Part shown: piece after piece, positions 1 through 7,821 of the stretch
How positions within the stretch are numbered: position 1 is the first letter of the stretch
Layout: the number at the start of each line of letters is the position of its first letter
Source of the DNA: Deltaproteobacteria bacterium
GTDB lineage: Bacteria > Desulfobacterota_E > Deferrimicrobia > Deferrimicrobiales > Deferrimicrobiaceae
NCBI GenBank assembly: GCA_023489025.1
Contig: JAMDCN010000101.1
Coordinates: 1 to 11,879, forward strand
Direction of reading: 5' to 3'
DNA: 11,879 nt
Translations under genes and position numbers: made by a program
Notes under the pieces: model-generated
The model's input: only the letters and a program-made list of their open reading frames with translations
The model's database searches: none
What the model was told of the DNA's origin: nothing

Positions 1-1
1 G

Positions 2-62
2 CCGGCTGCGTTGCGCTCCCTCGCCGTACTCAACGGTACGCCTCGGTCGCGCGCCTTGCCGG
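2..62. repeat. Imperfect intergenic palindrome (REP-like element)
   Basis: Three nested pairings share one centre: CCGGC (2-6) with GCCGG (58-62), GCGC (13-16) with GCGC (49-52), and CGTAC (25-29) with GTACG (36-40). The internal loop between the two inner stems is symmetric, 8 nt on each side, and the apical loop is 6 nt. No T-run follows, so it is not an obvious intrinsic terminator. The style resembles dispersed palindromic intergenic repeats known from many high-GC proteobacteria. That family assignment is from memory, and only one copy is visible here. The element may extend left of the window. Confidence 0.5.
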
Positions 63-68
63 ACGCGG

Positions 69-89
69 CGCATCGACGCTCTCGGTGCG
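69..89. repeat. Small hairpin next to the palindrome
   Basis: CGCATCG (69-75) pairs with CGGTGCG (83-89): six Watson-Crick pairs, one T-G wobble and a 7-nt loop. It lies directly after the larger palindrome and just before the proposed acpP promoter. It could be part of the same repeat element. No T-run follows it. Confidence 0.3.
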
Positions 90-92
90 GTC

Positions 93-120
93 TCGAAATG
101 AAATACGTCGCCGTAATTAT
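93..120 (+). promoter_or_regulatory. Candidate sigma70-type promoter for acpP
   Basis: TCGAAA (93-98, 4 of 6 to the -35 consensus) and AATTAT (115-120, 4 of 6 to the -10 consensus) are separated by 16 bp. They lie in the most AT-rich part of the leader and would give a leader of about 25 nt before the acpP ATG. Individually the boxes are weak; position and base composition are the main support. Confidence 0.3.
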
Positions 121-151
121 GAAGTGCAGCACTAAGACAGGGAGGGAAAAC

Positions 152-385
152 ATGTCGGTCGAAAAGCGGGTGAAGGAGATCGTTGCGGACCAACTGAAGA
201 AGGACGTCGGCGAAATCACCGACGAGGCGCGTTTCATCGAGGACCTGGGCGCCGATTCGCTCGACATCGTGGAGCTCGTGATGGCGATGGAGGAGGAGTT
301 CGGGATCGATTTCCCCGAAGAGGAAGAGAAGAAGATCAAGACCGTCAAGGACGTCACCGAGTTCATCCAGGCGCGGGCCAAGTAG
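152..385 (+). CDS. acpP: Acyl carrier protein
   Basis: A 77-residue acidic protein that carries growing acyl chains as thioesters on 4'-phosphopantetheine during cytoplasmic type II fatty-acid synthesis. The family signature [10 protein letters not shown] is intact, and Ser36 is the expected phosphopantetheine attachment site. The acidic helix II that follows (residues 37-50, MAMEEEF) is the usual docking face for partner enzymes. The ATG at 152 is chosen because GGGAGGG at 140-146 sits 5 nt upstream and the length is standard. The frame stays open upstream to position 11, but that extension has no ACP character. It is followed after 38 nt by fabF, the classic ACP/ketosynthase pair, whose product uses acyl-ACP and malonyl-ACP. 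Confidence 0.97.
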   Translation: MSVEKRVKEIVADQLKKDVGEITDEARFIEDLGADSLDIVELVMAMEEEFGIDFPEEEEKKIKTVKDVTEFIQARAK

Positions 386-423
386 GGGAGTCCATCATCG
401 TCCCGCCCCGGGAAAGGATCGGC

Positions 424-1662
424 ATGAGGAGAGTCGTTGTCACGGGCCTGGGGGCGGTCACGCCGCTGGGCATCGGCGTCGGACCGACCTGGGAGGCCGC
501 CCTGGCCGGCAAGTCGTGTGCCGGCCCGATCACGCGGTTCGACGCCTCGGCGTTCTCCACGCGGTTCGCCGCCGAGGTCAAGGGGTTCCGGGCGGAGGAC
601 TTCGTCGATGCGAAGGAGGTCCGCCGGATGGACCTGTTCATCCAGTACGCGATGGCCGCGGCCCACTTTGCCATGTCCGACGCCGGGCTGGCCGTCGACG
701 AGGCGGCCGGCCTGCGGACGGGCGTCTACATGGGGACGGGGCTCGGCGGGCTGTCGACGCTCGAGCGGTACCACGAGGCGTACCTGAAGGACGGCCCGCG
801 GAAGATCAGCCCCTTCTTCATCCCGATGCTCATCACGAACCTTGCGCCCGGCCACATCGCGATGAAGTACGGGCTGAAAGGGCCCAACATCACGACGACG
901 ACGGCGTGCGCCGCCTCCAGCCACGCCGTCGGCGAGGGGTTCCACGCGATCCGCGAGGGGATGTGCGACGTCGCCGTGGCGGGCGGGACGGAGGCCACCA
1001 TCACCCCGCTGGGCCTGGGGGGGTTCTGCGCGATGAAGGCGCTCTCGTCCCGCAATGATGACCCGGCGACCGCGTCGCGTCCCTTCGACAAGGACCGCGA
1101 CGGGTTCGTGATGGGGGAAGGATCGGCGGTCCTCGTCATCGAGGAGGAGGAGCGTGCGAAGAAGCGGGGCGCGCGGATCTACGCGGAGCTGTGCGGCTAC
1201 GGCGCCTCCGAGGACGCCTACCACATCACGGCGCCGTCGCCCGGCGGCGAGGGGGCCGTGCGGTGCATGAAGGAGGCCCTCGCGGACGCCAGGATCGCCC
1301 CGGAGGAGGTCGACTACATCAACGCGCACGGCACCTCCACCCCCTACAACGATCTCTACGAGACGACGGCGATCAAGACGCTCTTCGGCGACCACGCGAA
1401 GAAGCTCATGGTCAGCTCCACCAAGTCGATGACGGGGCACCTCCTCGGCGCGTCCGGCGCCCTCGAGGGGCTGTTCACCGTCCTGGCGATCCACGACCGG
1501 GCGATCCCGCCGACGATCAACTACGCGACGCCCGACCCGGAGTGCGACCTCGACTACGTGCCGAACGTGGCGCGGAGGCAGGAGATCCGCTACGCGCTGT
1601 CCAACTCGTTCGGGTTCGGCGGGACGAACGCCTGCCTCGTCTTCGGACGGTTCGGGGGGTGA
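424..1662 (+). CDS. fabF: 3-oxoacyl-[acyl-carrier-protein] synthase II
   Basis: Beta-ketoacyl-ACP synthase II (KAS II) condenses acyl-ACP with malonyl-ACP in fatty-acid elongation, with loss of CO2. At 412 residues it has the usual family length. The Cys-His-His catalytic triad is complete: Cys162 in TTTTACAASSH, His302 in NAHGTSTPYND and His339 in KSMTGHLLGASG, each one residue before its E. coli FabF counterpart. The N-terminal RRVVVTGLGAVTPLG and C-terminal SNSFGFGGTNACLVF blocks of the thiolase fold are present. Cys162 with the second His marks it as FabF/FabB type rather than FabH (Cys-His-Asn); the PYND context after His302 fits FabF. An AAGGA-like site lies shortly before the ATG. rpiB starts 4 nt after the stop. 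Confidence 0.97.
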   Translation: MRRVVVTGLGAVTPLGIGVGPTWEAALAGKSCAGPITRFDASAFSTRFAAEVKGFRAEDFVDAKEVRRMDLFIQYAMAAAHFAMSDAGLAVDEAAGLRTGVYMGTGLGGLSTLERYHEAYLKDGPRKISPFFIPMLITNLAPGHIAMKYGLKGPNITTTTACAASSHAVGEGFHAIREGMCDVAVAGGTEATITPLGLGGFCAMKALSSRNDDPATASRPFDKDRDGFVMGEGSAVLVIEEEERAKKRGARIYAELCGYGASEDAYHITAPSPGGEGAVRCMKEALADARIAPEEVDYINAHGTSTPYNDLYETTAIKTLFGDHAKKLMVSSTKSMTGHLLGASGALEGLFTVLAIHDRAIPPTINYATPDPECDLDYVPNVARRQEIRYALSNSFGFGGTNACLVFGRFGG

Positions 1663-1666
1663 GGGC

Positions 1667-2143
1667 GTGGCGGAGAACCGCCTCCCCGTCGTCATCGCCT
1701 CGGACCACGCCGGCGTCGAGATGAAGAGGCGCCTGCGGGAGGACCTCGTCGCGCAAGGCTACGCGGTCGAGGACCTGGGGCCGTCCGGCCCCGAGGCGGT
1801 CGACTACCCCGACTACGCCGAGGCGGTGGCGCGGCGGATCTCGGACGGCGGCGCGCGCCGCGGCGTCCTGGTCTGCGGGACGGGGATCGGGATGGCGATC
1901 GCGGCGAACAAGTTCCCCGGCGTGCGGGCCGCCCTGCTGTACGACGACGAAGCCGCGCGGTATGCGCGGCTGCACAACGATGCCAACGTGGCGGTGTTCG
2001 GCGCGCGGACGATGACGCCCGACGAGGCCGCCTCGCGTCTCAGGACGTTTCTCTCGGAACCGTTCGAGAAGGGGCGCCACGCGCGCCGCCTGGATAAGAT
2101 CGCCCGGATCGAGAAACGGCTCGCTTCGCCGAATTCCCGCTAA
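1667..2143 (+). CDS. rpiB: Ribose-5-phosphate isomerase B
   Basis: Interconverts ribose 5-phosphate and ribulose 5-phosphate in the non-oxidative pentose phosphate pathway. The 158-residue product has the RpiB/LacAB fold signatures: ASDHAG at residues 11-16, the catalytic-loop motif CGTGIG starting at Cys70 (with Thr72), and HNDANV starting at His103. Cys70 and His103 match the catalytic Cys and His known from E. coli RpiB. Translation probably starts at GTG 1667, only 4 nt after the fabF stop, with a G-rich SD-like stretch inside the end of fabF. Its product ribulose 5-phosphate is the substrate of the DHBP synthase half of RibBA further down this run, a plausible metabolic link. Confidence 0.95.
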   Translation: MAENRLPVVIASDHAGVEMKRRLREDLVAQGYAVEDLGPSGPEAVDYPDYAEAVARRISDGGARRGVLVCGTGIGMAIAANKFPGVRAALLYDDEAARYARLHNDANVAVFGARTMTPDEAASRLRTFLSEPFEKGRHARRLDKIARIEKRLASPNSR

Positions 2144-2153
2144 GGAGCCTCCC

Positions 2154-3416
2154 ATGTCGCACCTGAAGGACATCGACCCCGAGATCTACGAGATCATCAG
2201 GAAGGAGACGGAACGGCAGGCGTACGGCCTGGAGCTCATTCCCTCCGAGAATTTCGTCAGCGAGGCGGTCCTCGATGCGACGGGGTCCGTCCTGACGAAC
2301 AAGTACGCGGAGGGGTATCCCGGCAAGCGGTATTACGGCGGGTGCGAGTTCGTCGACGAGGCCGAGGCGCTGGCCATCGAGCGCGCGAAGAAGATCTTCG
2401 GGGCCGACCACGTCAACGTCCAGCCCCACTCGGGTTCCCAGGCGAACATGGCCGTCTACATGGCCGTGATGAGCCCCGGCGACACGATGCTGGGGATGAA
2501 CCTGTCCCACGGGGGGCACCTGACCCACGGAAGCCCCGTCAACTTTTCGGGGAAGCTGTACAAGGTGGTCCCGTACGGCGTGCGGGAGGACACGGAGACG
2601 ATCGACTTCGACCAGGTCCGGGACCTCGCGCTCAAGCACCGCCCCAAGCTGATCGTCGTCGGCGCCTCGGCGTATCCCCGGGTCCTCGATTTCGCGAAGT
2701 TCCGGGAGATCGCGGACGAGGCCGGCGCGATGGTGATGGCGGACATCGCCCACATCGCGGGGCTCGTGGCGGTCGGGCTGCACCCGAACCCGGTTCCGTA
2801 CTGCGAGTTCGTGACGACGACGACCCACAAGACGCTCCGGGGCCCGCGCGCGGGGATGATCATGTGCCGCGAGGACATGGCCAGGAAGCTCAACTCGATG
2901 ATCTTCCCGGGGATCCAGGGCGGTCCGCTCATGCACGTGATCGCGGCCAAGGCGGTGGCCCTCAAGGAGGCGATGACGCCGGAGTTCCGGGACTACCAGG
3001 TCCGGATCGTGAAGAACGCGCAGGCGATGGCGGGGGTGATCAAGGCGCGCGGTTTCCGCCTCGTCTCCGGCGGAACGGACAACCACCTGTTCCTCGTCAA
3101 CCTCAAGGACACGCCCATGACCGGGAAGGACGCCCAGGAAGCCCTCGACCACGTGCGGATCACGGTCAACAAGAACACGGTCCCCTTCGAGACGCGCAGC
3201 CCGTTCGTCACGAGCGGGATCCGGGCCGGGACCCCGGCCGTCACGACGCGCGGAATGAAGGAACAGGAGATGGAAGCGATCGGCCGGATGATCGCCGACA
3301 TCCTCGAAGCGCCGAACGATCCGGCCGTCGCGAAGCGGGTGGCGGTCGAGGTCCGCGATCTCTGCGACGCCTTCCCGCTCTACAAGGAACGCCTCCGGGC
3401 GTATGCGAGGGCATGA
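2154..3416 (+). CDS. glyA: Serine hydroxymethyltransferase
   Basis: A PLP enzyme that converts serine and tetrahydrofolate to glycine and 5,10-methylene-tetrahydrofolate, the main one-carbon source for dTMP, purines and methionine. At 420 residues it has the standard bacterial length. The PLP lysine is Lys226 in [13 protein letters not shown]; the N-terminal LELIPSENF and [16 protein letters not shown] blocks bind substrate and folate in this family, and [12 protein letters not shown] carries the PLP-ring aspartate. The ATG at 2154 follows an AAGGAG site just downstream of the rpiB TAA. The next gene, a dCMP deaminase, starts immediately after the stop. Together they supply methylene-THF and dUMP, the two substrates of thymidylate synthase. 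Confidence 0.97.
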   Translation: MSHLKDIDPEIYEIIRKETERQAYGLELIPSENFVSEAVLDATGSVLTNKYAEGYPGKRYYGGCEFVDEAEALAIERAKKIFGADHVNVQPHSGSQANMAVYMAVMSPGDTMLGMNLSHGGHLTHGSPVNFSGKLYKVVPYGVREDTETIDFDQVRDLALKHRPKLIVVGASAYPRVLDFAKFREIADEAGAMVMADIAHIAGLVAVGLHPNPVPYCEFVTTTTHKTLRGPRAGMIMCREDMARKLNSMIFPGIQGGPLMHVIAAKAVALKEAMTPEFRDYQVRIVKNAQAMAGVIKARGFRLVSGGTDNHLFLVNLKDTPMTGKDAQEALDHVRITVNKNTVPFETRSPFVTSGIRAGTPAVTTRGMKEQEMEAIGRMIADILEAPNDPAVAKRVAVEVRDLCDAFPLYKERLRAYARA

Positions 3417-3890
3417 ATGATGCGCACCGCTGACCGCGTCCGTCCCGACTGGGACACCTACTTCATGGACATGGCGAAGCTCGCCGCGCGCCGGTCCTCG
3501 TGCCTTCGGCGCGCCGTGGGGGCGGTCATCGTCAAGGACCGGCGGGTCCTGGCGACCGGCTACAACGGCGTGCCGTCGGGGGTGACCCATTGCGAGGTGA
3601 CCGGATGCCTCCGGGAGAAGCTCGGCGTCCCCTCGGGCGAGCGGCACGAGCTGTGCCGGGGGCTCCACGCGGAGCAGAACGCGATCATCCAGGCGGCGTT
3701 CCACGGCGTCTCGATCCGGGACGCCATGCTCTACTGTACGAACCTGCCCTGCATCATCTGCGCGAAGATGCTCATAAACGCCGGCGTCCGGCGGATCGTC
3801 TACCTCGACGGGTACAGCGACCCGCTCACCGGGGAGATGCTCGCCGAGGTGGGGATGGAACTCGTCCGGCTGGAGGAGAAGGCTCCTTGA
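3417..3890 (+). CDS. dCMP deaminase family protein (ComEB-like)
   Basis: A zinc-dependent deaminase of the cytidine/deoxycytidylate family, most likely turning dCMP into dUMP for thymidylate synthesis. Its 157 residues carry the full zinc signature: His84-Ala-Glu86 (Glu as proton shuttle) and Pro111-Cys112-x-x-Cys115. The sequence [11 protein letters not shown] and the extra cysteines at 59, 64 and 80 are typical of the dCMP deaminase/ComEB branch, where some serve a second, structural zinc. ATG 3417 directly follows the glyA stop; a second ATG at 3420 is an equally possible start, both with GAGGG just upstream inside glyA. Placement between glyA and nrdR fits a role in deoxynucleotide supply. 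The exact substrate is inferred from family and context. Confidence 0.88.
   Translation: MMRTADRVRPDWDTYFMDMAKLAARRSSCLRRAVGAVIVKDRRVLATGYNGVPSGVTHCEVTGCLREKLGVPSGERHELCRGLHAEQNAIIQAAFHGVSIRDAMLYCTNLPCIICAKMLINAGVRRIVYLDGYSDPLTGEMLAEVGMELVRLEEKAP
3872..3882 (+). promoter_or_regulatory. Strong Shine-Dalgarno site supporting the TTG start of nrdR
   Basis: GGAGGAGAAGG lies inside the end of the dCMP deaminase gene, 4-10 nt before TTG 3887 depending on which purine core is used. It supports a TTG start that overlaps the preceding stop as TTGA. Confidence 0.6.
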
Positions 3891-4363
3891 AGTGCCCGCG
3901 GTGCGGCCACGGCGACAACAGGGTGGTCGACTCGCGCGCGGGCAAGGAGGGCGACGTGATCCGGAGGCGGCGGGAGTGCCTGGCCTGCCGGGCGCGGTTC
4001 ACGACCTACGAGCGGATCGAGGAGGAGATCCCGCTCGTCGTCAAGCGGGACGGGCGGCGCGAGCCGTTCGACCGGCAGAAGATCGTCTCGGGAATCCTCA
4101 AGGCGTGCGAAAAGCGGCCGGTGAGCTACTCCGCCATCGAGCGGGTGGTCGATGCGCTCGAGGCCGAGATCCAGGCGTCGGGGGAGAAGGAGATCTCCTC
4201 GGTCCAGATCGGGGAGCGGGTGATGGCCGCGCTCCTTTCGCTGGACGACGTCGCCTACGTCCGGTTCGCCTCCGTCTACCGCCAGTTCAAGGACATCAGC
4301 CAGTTCCTCGAGGAGATCAAGACGCTGATCCCCCGGAAACCCGACCGGCCCGCAAGACCTTGA
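3887..4363 (+). CDS. nrdR: Transcriptional repressor NrdR
   Basis: Nucleotide-sensing repressor of ribonucleotide reductase genes; the family binds ATP/dATP through an ATP-cone and DNA through a zinc ribbon. With the TTG at 3887 the product is 158 residues and begins with the canonical KCPRCG. The zinc ribbon uses Cys3, Cys6, Cys31 and Cys34, followed by [10 protein letters not shown]. The ATP-cone spans roughly residues 49-139 and contains [16 protein letters not shown] and [13 protein letters not shown]. The start overlaps the dCMP deaminase stop by 4 nt (TTGA), suggesting translational coupling; a later start would remove the zinc ribbon. I saw no NrdR box within the window, so its targets presumably lie elsewhere. 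Confidence 0.95.
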   Translation: MKCPRCGHGDNRVVDSRAGKEGDVIRRRRECLACRARFTTYERIEEEIPLVVKRDGRREPFDRQKIVSGILKACEKRPVSYSAIERVVDALEAEIQASGEKEISSVQIGERVMAALLSLDDVAYVRFASVYRQFKDISQFLEEIKTLIPRKPDRPARP

Positions 4364-4373
4364 CGATCGTTCC

Positions 4374-5477
4374 ATGACATTCCCCCGGCCCGAGTTCATG
4401 CGCCTGGCCCTCCGGCTGGCCCGGCGGGGAGTCGGAAAGACGTCCCCCAACCCGGCCGTGGGTGCGGTCGTCGTGAAGGGTGGAATGGTGGTGGGGTCGG
4501 GATACCACCGGGCGGCGGGTTTCCCGCACGCCGAGGTCGAGGCGATCCGGGCCGCCGGGAAACGGGCCCCGGGAGCCGACCTGTACGTCACCCTGGAACC
4601 GTGCGCCCATCGCGGGCGGACCGGCCCCTGCACGGAGGAGGTCCTGGCGGCGGGGATCCGGCGCGTCGCGGCGGCGATGGTCGACCCGAACCCGCTCGTC
4701 TCCGGGAAGGGGGTCTCGGTCCTCGAGGGAGCCGGCGTCCAGGTGGTCACGGGGCTGTTCGAGCGGGAAGCCATGGCGCTCAACCGCCCTTACTGCCGGT
4801 GGATCTCGACGGGGCGCCCGTACGTGACGCTCAAGCTGGCGATTTCCCTGGACGGCCAGATCGCCGGGGCATCCGGGGAATCGCGCTGGATCAGTGGTGA
4901 GCGGTCGCGTGCGCTGGCCCACCGGATGAGGTCCGTGTCCGACGCGGTCCTCGTGGGGGGCGGGACGCTGCGGCGGGACGACCCGGTCTTGTCGTGCCGA
5001 ATCCGGGGGGGGAGGGACCCGAAGAGGGTGATCGTGACCTCCAGGCTCGGGAATATCGGGCGGCGCCGGCTTTTCCGGGAGGGGTGCGGCGAGGTGATCA
5101 TCGCCTGCCCGTCCGGCGTTCCCTCTCGCGACGTCGAGGGTGCCCGGAGGCTGGGCGCGAAGGTTTTGTCGCTCCCGTCCCGGGGCGGGAGGATCGCGGC
5201 GAAGGACCTGATGTCGGCCTTGGGAAAGGAAGGGATCACCTCCCTGCTTGTGGAAGGAGGCGCCTTGACCGCCGGCTGGCTCATCGCCGAGAACGCCGTG
5301 GACCGGTTCGTCCTGTTCCTCTCCCCGGTCGTTCTTGGCGAGGGGATCCGAGCCGTGGGGGGGTGGTCCGCAAGGTCCCCCGCGGAGGGGAAAAAGGTCG
5401 TCATCGAATCGGTCCGCCGGGTCGGGGAGGATGTTCTCGTCACGGCGGTCGCGGCGCCCGCCGGGAGGAGGGAGTGA
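4374..5477 (+). CDS. ribD: Bifunctional diaminohydroxyphosphoribosylaminopyrimidine deaminase / 5-amino-6-(5-phosphoribosylamino)uracil reductase
   Basis: Catalyses the second and third steps of riboflavin synthesis: deamination of the GTP cyclohydrolase II product, then NADPH-dependent reduction of the ribose side chain. The 367-residue protein has both domains. The N-terminal deaminase (about 1-145) shows [13 protein letters not shown] and the zinc ligands His52 (HAE with Glu54), Cys77 ([13 protein letters not shown]) and Cys86. The C-terminal reductase (about 150-360) begins [17 protein letters not shown] and contains [16 protein letters not shown] 4374 lies 10 nt after nrdR and lacks a clear Shine-Dalgarno; the length upstream of the deaminase core matches the family, though ATG 4398 is an alternative. 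No FMN riboswitch can fit upstream. Confidence 0.96.
   Translation: MTFPRPEFMRLALRLARRGVGKTSPNPAVGAVVVKGGMVVGSGYHRAAGFPHAEVEAIRAAGKRAPGADLYVTLEPCAHRGRTGPCTEEVLAAGIRRVAAAMVDPNPLVSGKGVSVLEGAGVQVVTGLFEREAMALNRPYCRWISTGRPYVTLKLAISLDGQIAGASGESRWISGERSRALAHRMRSVSDAVLVGGGTLRRDDPVLSCRIRGGRDPKRVIVTSRLGNIGRRRLFREGCGEVIIACPSGVPSRDVEGARRLGAKVLSLPSRGGRIAAKDLMSALGKEGITSLLVEGGALTAGWLIAENAVDRFVLFLSPVVLGEGIRAVGGWSARSPAEGKKVVIESVRRVGEDVLVTAVAAPAGRRE
5463..5474 (+). promoter_or_regulatory. Ribosome binding site of ribE inside ribD
   Basis: GGGAGGAGGGAG lies in the last codons of ribD, just before the TGATG stop/start junction. Its GGAGG core at 5464-5468 is 8 nt before the ribE ATG. Confidence 0.6.
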
Positions 5478-6112
5478 TGTTCTCCGGGATCGTCGAAGAC
5501 ATCGGCACGGTGGTTTCCGCCGCCGGGGCGGGGGACGGCATCGCCCTGACGGTATCGACCGCACTGCCGGTCGGCGAGATCCGGGTCGGGGATTCCATCG
5601 CCGTCTCCGGGGCCTGCCTCTCGGTGACCGGAAAAGGGGCCGGGCGCTTCTCGGCCGACGTCTCGGCGGAAACGCTGCGCCGGACGACGTTCCGGAAGCT
5701 CTCTCCCGGGTCGCGGGTGAACCTGGAGAGGTCGCTGACGCTTTCGGGGCGGCTCGACGGCCACCTGGTCTACGGGCACGTCGACGGCACCGGAACGGTC
5801 GCCGAAATCCGGCGGGCGGCCGATTCCCGGGTATTCCATATCCGGACCGATCCCTCTATAATGAAACTCGTTGTTTTTAAAGGGTCCGTGGCGGTCGACG
5901 GGGTCAGTCTCACCGTCAGCGCGGTGCGGCCCGATGGGTTCGAGGTGTCCTTGATCCCACTGACCCTGGCGCGGACGACGCTCGAGGCCCTCCGGCCGGG
6001 TGACGAGGTCAACGTGGAGACCGACATCGTCGGGAAGTACGTCCTGCGGTTCCTCGAAGGCCGGGACAGGGGGATCTCCCTCGATTTCCTGAAAAAACAC
6101 GGGTTCGCGTGA
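5477..6112 (+). CDS. ribE: Riboflavin synthase, alpha chain
   Basis: Dismutates two 6,7-dimethyl-8-ribityllumazine molecules to riboflavin and a pyrimidinedione, the last step of the pathway. The 211-residue product starts with the hallmark [12 protein letters not shown] and has the two tandem lumazine-binding barrels (about 1-97 and 98-200). [12 protein letters not shown] marks the start of barrel two, and [12 protein letters not shown] and [11 protein letters not shown] follow. The ATG overlaps the ribD TGA by one base (TGATG), so the two genes are likely translationally coupled. The gene is also called ribC in some organisms. A short AT-rich patch around 5851-5882, inside barrel two, contains a perfect TATAAT (listed separately). 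Confidence 0.96.
   Translation: MFSGIVEDIGTVVSAAGAGDGIALTVSTALPVGEIRVGDSIAVSGACLSVTGKGAGRFSADVSAETLRRTTFRKLSPGSRVNLERSLTLSGRLDGHLVYGHVDGTGTVAEIRRAADSRVFHIRTDPSIMKLVVFKGSVAVDGVSLTVSAVRPDGFEVSLIPLTLARTTLEALRPGDEVNVETDIVGKYVLRFLEGRDRGISLDFLKKHGFA
5857..5862 (+). promoter_or_regulatory. Perfect TATAAT inside ribE, possible internal -10 box
   Basis: TATAAT stands in an AT-rich patch (about 5851-5882) that is unusual for this G+C-rich run. The best hexamer 17 bp upstream (TTCCAT, 5834-5839) matches the -35 consensus only at its first two bases, and no extended -10 is present. If active, it would add transcription of ribBA, ribH and later genes. The patch also encodes conserved riboflavin synthase residues, so it may be coincidence. 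Confidence 0.2.
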
Positions 6113-6125
6113 GGTCGCAGGCGCT

Positions 6126-7331
6126 ATGGGTCTGTCACGGATCGAAGAGGCCCTGGAGGACATCCGGGCCGGAAGGATGGTCATCCTGGTCGACGACGAG
6201 GACCGGGAGAACGAGGGGGACCTGACCATCGCCGCCGAGCACGTCACCCCCGAGGCGATCAACTTCATGGCCCGGCATGGACGGGGGCTCGTCTGCCTCA
6301 GCATCACCGAGGAACGGGCGAAGCAGCTCCATCTGCCGCCGATGGTGCATGACAACTCCTCTCCCTTCGGGACCGCGTTCACGGTCTCGATCGAGGCGCG
6401 CCAGGGGGTGACCACCGGGATCTCGGCGTACGACCGGGCGACGACGATCCGGACCGCGATCGCGGAGACCGCGTCTCCCGAGGATCTCGTCCGTCCCGGC
6501 CACGTCTTCCCGATCGTGGCGCGCCGGGGGGGCGTGCTGGTCCGGACGGGGCAGACGGAGGGGTCCGTGGACCTGGCCCGCCTCGCGGGGCTCACGCCGG
6601 CCGCGGTGATCTGCGAGGTCATGAAAGAGGACGGGTCGATGGCGCGGATGCCCGACCTCGAGACCTTCGCCGCGGGGCACGACTTGCGGATCGTGTCCAT
6701 CCGCGACCTCGTGGAGTACCGGATGCGGAGGGAGCGCCTGGTGGCGCGCGAGGGGGAGACGCGCCTTCCCCTCAAGGGGCTCGGAGAGTTCCGGGCGGTC
6801 GTCTACCGGAACGAGATCAACGCCGAGACGCACCTCGCGCTCGTCCGCGGCGAGATCCGGCCCGATCACCCGACGCTGGTCCGCGTCCACTCCGAATGCC
6901 TGACGGGGGACGTGTTCGGGTCGCTCCGCTGCGATTGCGGGGAGCAGCTCGCGAGCGCCCTCCAGGCGATCGCCGGCGAGGGGTGCGGCGTCCTCCTCTA
7001 CATGCGGCAGGAGGGGCGGGGGATCGGGCTCGAAAACAAGATTCGCGCCTACGGGCTCCAGGACCGCGGCTTCGACACGGTCGAGGCGAACGAGCGGCTC
7101 GGCTTCAAGGCCGACCTGCGCGACTACGGCGTGGGGGCGCAGATCCTGGCGGACCTCGGCGTCCGGGACATCCGGCTCCTCACGAACAACCCGAAGAAGA
7201 TCATCGGGCTCGAGGGATACGGCCTCCGCGTCGTCGAGCGGGTCCCGATCGAGATCGCGCCGAACGCCGCGAACGTGAAGTACCTCAAGACGAAGAAGAA
7301 GAAGATGGGCCACATCCTGAGCGTGGAGTGA
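6126..7331 (+). CDS. ribBA: Bifunctional 3,4-dihydroxy-2-butanone-4-phosphate synthase / GTP cyclohydrolase II
   Basis: Supplies both precursors of riboflavin: DHBP from ribulose 5-phosphate (N-terminal half) and the diaminopyrimidine from GTP (C-terminal half). Of 401 residues, about 1-200 form the DHBP synthase domain with the acidic loop [12 protein letters not shown] (22-33), [12 protein letters not shown] and RPGHVFPI (His126). About 205-400 form GTP cyclohydrolase II with zinc ligands Cys258, Cys269 and Cys271 ([20 protein letters not shown]) and [20 protein letters not shown]. Key motifs of both halves are intact, so I expect both activities; some RibBA proteins keep only one. It starts 13 nt after ribE with only a weak SD-like GAGG. 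The C-terminus ends in a lysine-rich [11 protein letters not shown]. Confidence 0.96.
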   Translation: MGLSRIEEALEDIRAGRMVILVDDEDRENEGDLTIAAEHVTPEAINFMARHGRGLVCLSITEERAKQLHLPPMVHDNSSPFGTAFTVSIEARQGVTTGISAYDRATTIRTAIAETASPEDLVRPGHVFPIVARRGGVLVRTGQTEGSVDLARLAGLTPAAVICEVMKEDGSMARMPDLETFAAGHDLRIVSIRDLVEYRMRRERLVAREGETRLPLKGLGEFRAVVYRNEINAETHLALVRGEIRPDHPTLVRVHSECLTGDVFGSLRCDCGEQLASALQAIAGEGCGVLLYMRQEGRGIGLENKIRAYGLQDRGFDTVEANERLGFKADLRDYGVGAQILADLGVRDIRLLTNNPKKIIGLEGYGLRVVERVPIEIAPNAANVKYLKTKKKKMGHILSVE

Positions 7332-7341
7332 GGGAGGAGCG

Positions 7342-7803
7342 ATGGTGCGGACGATCGAGGGGGACCTGAAAGGCGCCGGCCTCAAAGTGGCCGTCGTGGT
7401 CTCGCGCTTCAACAGCTTCATCACGGAGCGGCTCGTGGAAGGGGCGCTGGACGGACTCCGGCGTCACGGGGTGGAGGACAAGGACGTCCGGGTCGTCCGC
7501 GTGCCGGGCTCCTTCGAGCTGCCGCTTGCGGCCCGTCGCGCCGCGGCGTCGAAGGTCGACGCGGTCGTCGCGCTCGGCGCCCTGATCCGAGGCGGTACGC
7601 CTCACTTCGATTACCTGAGCGCCGAGGTCACCAAGGGCATCGCCCAGGTCATGCTCGAGACGGGGGTCCCCGTAGCGTTCGGCGTCCTCACGACGGATAC
7701 CGTCGAGCAGGCGATCGAAAGGGCCGGGACGAAAACCGGCAACAAGGGGTTCGAGGCGGCCCAGACCGCCATCGAGATGGCGAACCTGCTCCGCCAGCTG
7801 TAG
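7342..7803 (+). CDS. ribH: 6,7-dimethyl-8-ribityllumazine synthase
   Basis: Condenses 5-amino-6-ribitylaminouracil with DHBP to form lumazine, the substrate of RibE; the family assembles as pentamers or 60-subunit capsids. The 153-residue product has the family blocks VVSRFN (19-24), VPGSFELP (54-61), [13 protein letters not shown] (79-91) and [18 protein letters not shown]. His88 matches the catalytic histidine of Bacillus lumazine synthase. The usual Ala of the GATPHFDY stretch is Gly85 here, a mild change. GGGAGGAG (7332-7339) lies just upstream of the ATG. It is followed by nusB, a very common ribH-nusB arrangement. Confidence 0.97.
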   Translation: MVRTIEGDLKGAGLKVAVVVSRFNSFITERLVEGALDGLRRHGVEDKDVRVVRVPGSFELPLAARRAAASKVDAVVALGALIRGGTPHFDYLSAEVTKGIAQVMLETGVPVAFGVLTTDTVEQAIERAGTKTGNKGFEAAQTAIEMANLLRQL

Positions 7804-7821
7804 GGGAGGGGAACTCCCGGC

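Noticed and set aside
1..90. Intrinsic terminator of an upstream gene
   Set aside because: The stems are imperfect and no T-run follows either hairpin.
11..151. Upstream extension of the acpP frame through the palindrome
   Set aside because: The extension has no ACP similarity, includes the palindromic element and bypasses an excellent Shine-Dalgarno and ATG at 152.
2040..3704. Long minus-strand open frame opposite glyA and the dCMP deaminase
   Set aside because: Same GC-driven shadow effect. It crosses three well-supported + strand genes and shows no recognisable domain.
4364..4373. FMN riboswitch before ribD
   Set aside because: Only 10 nt separate nrdR and ribD, far too short for an RFN element.
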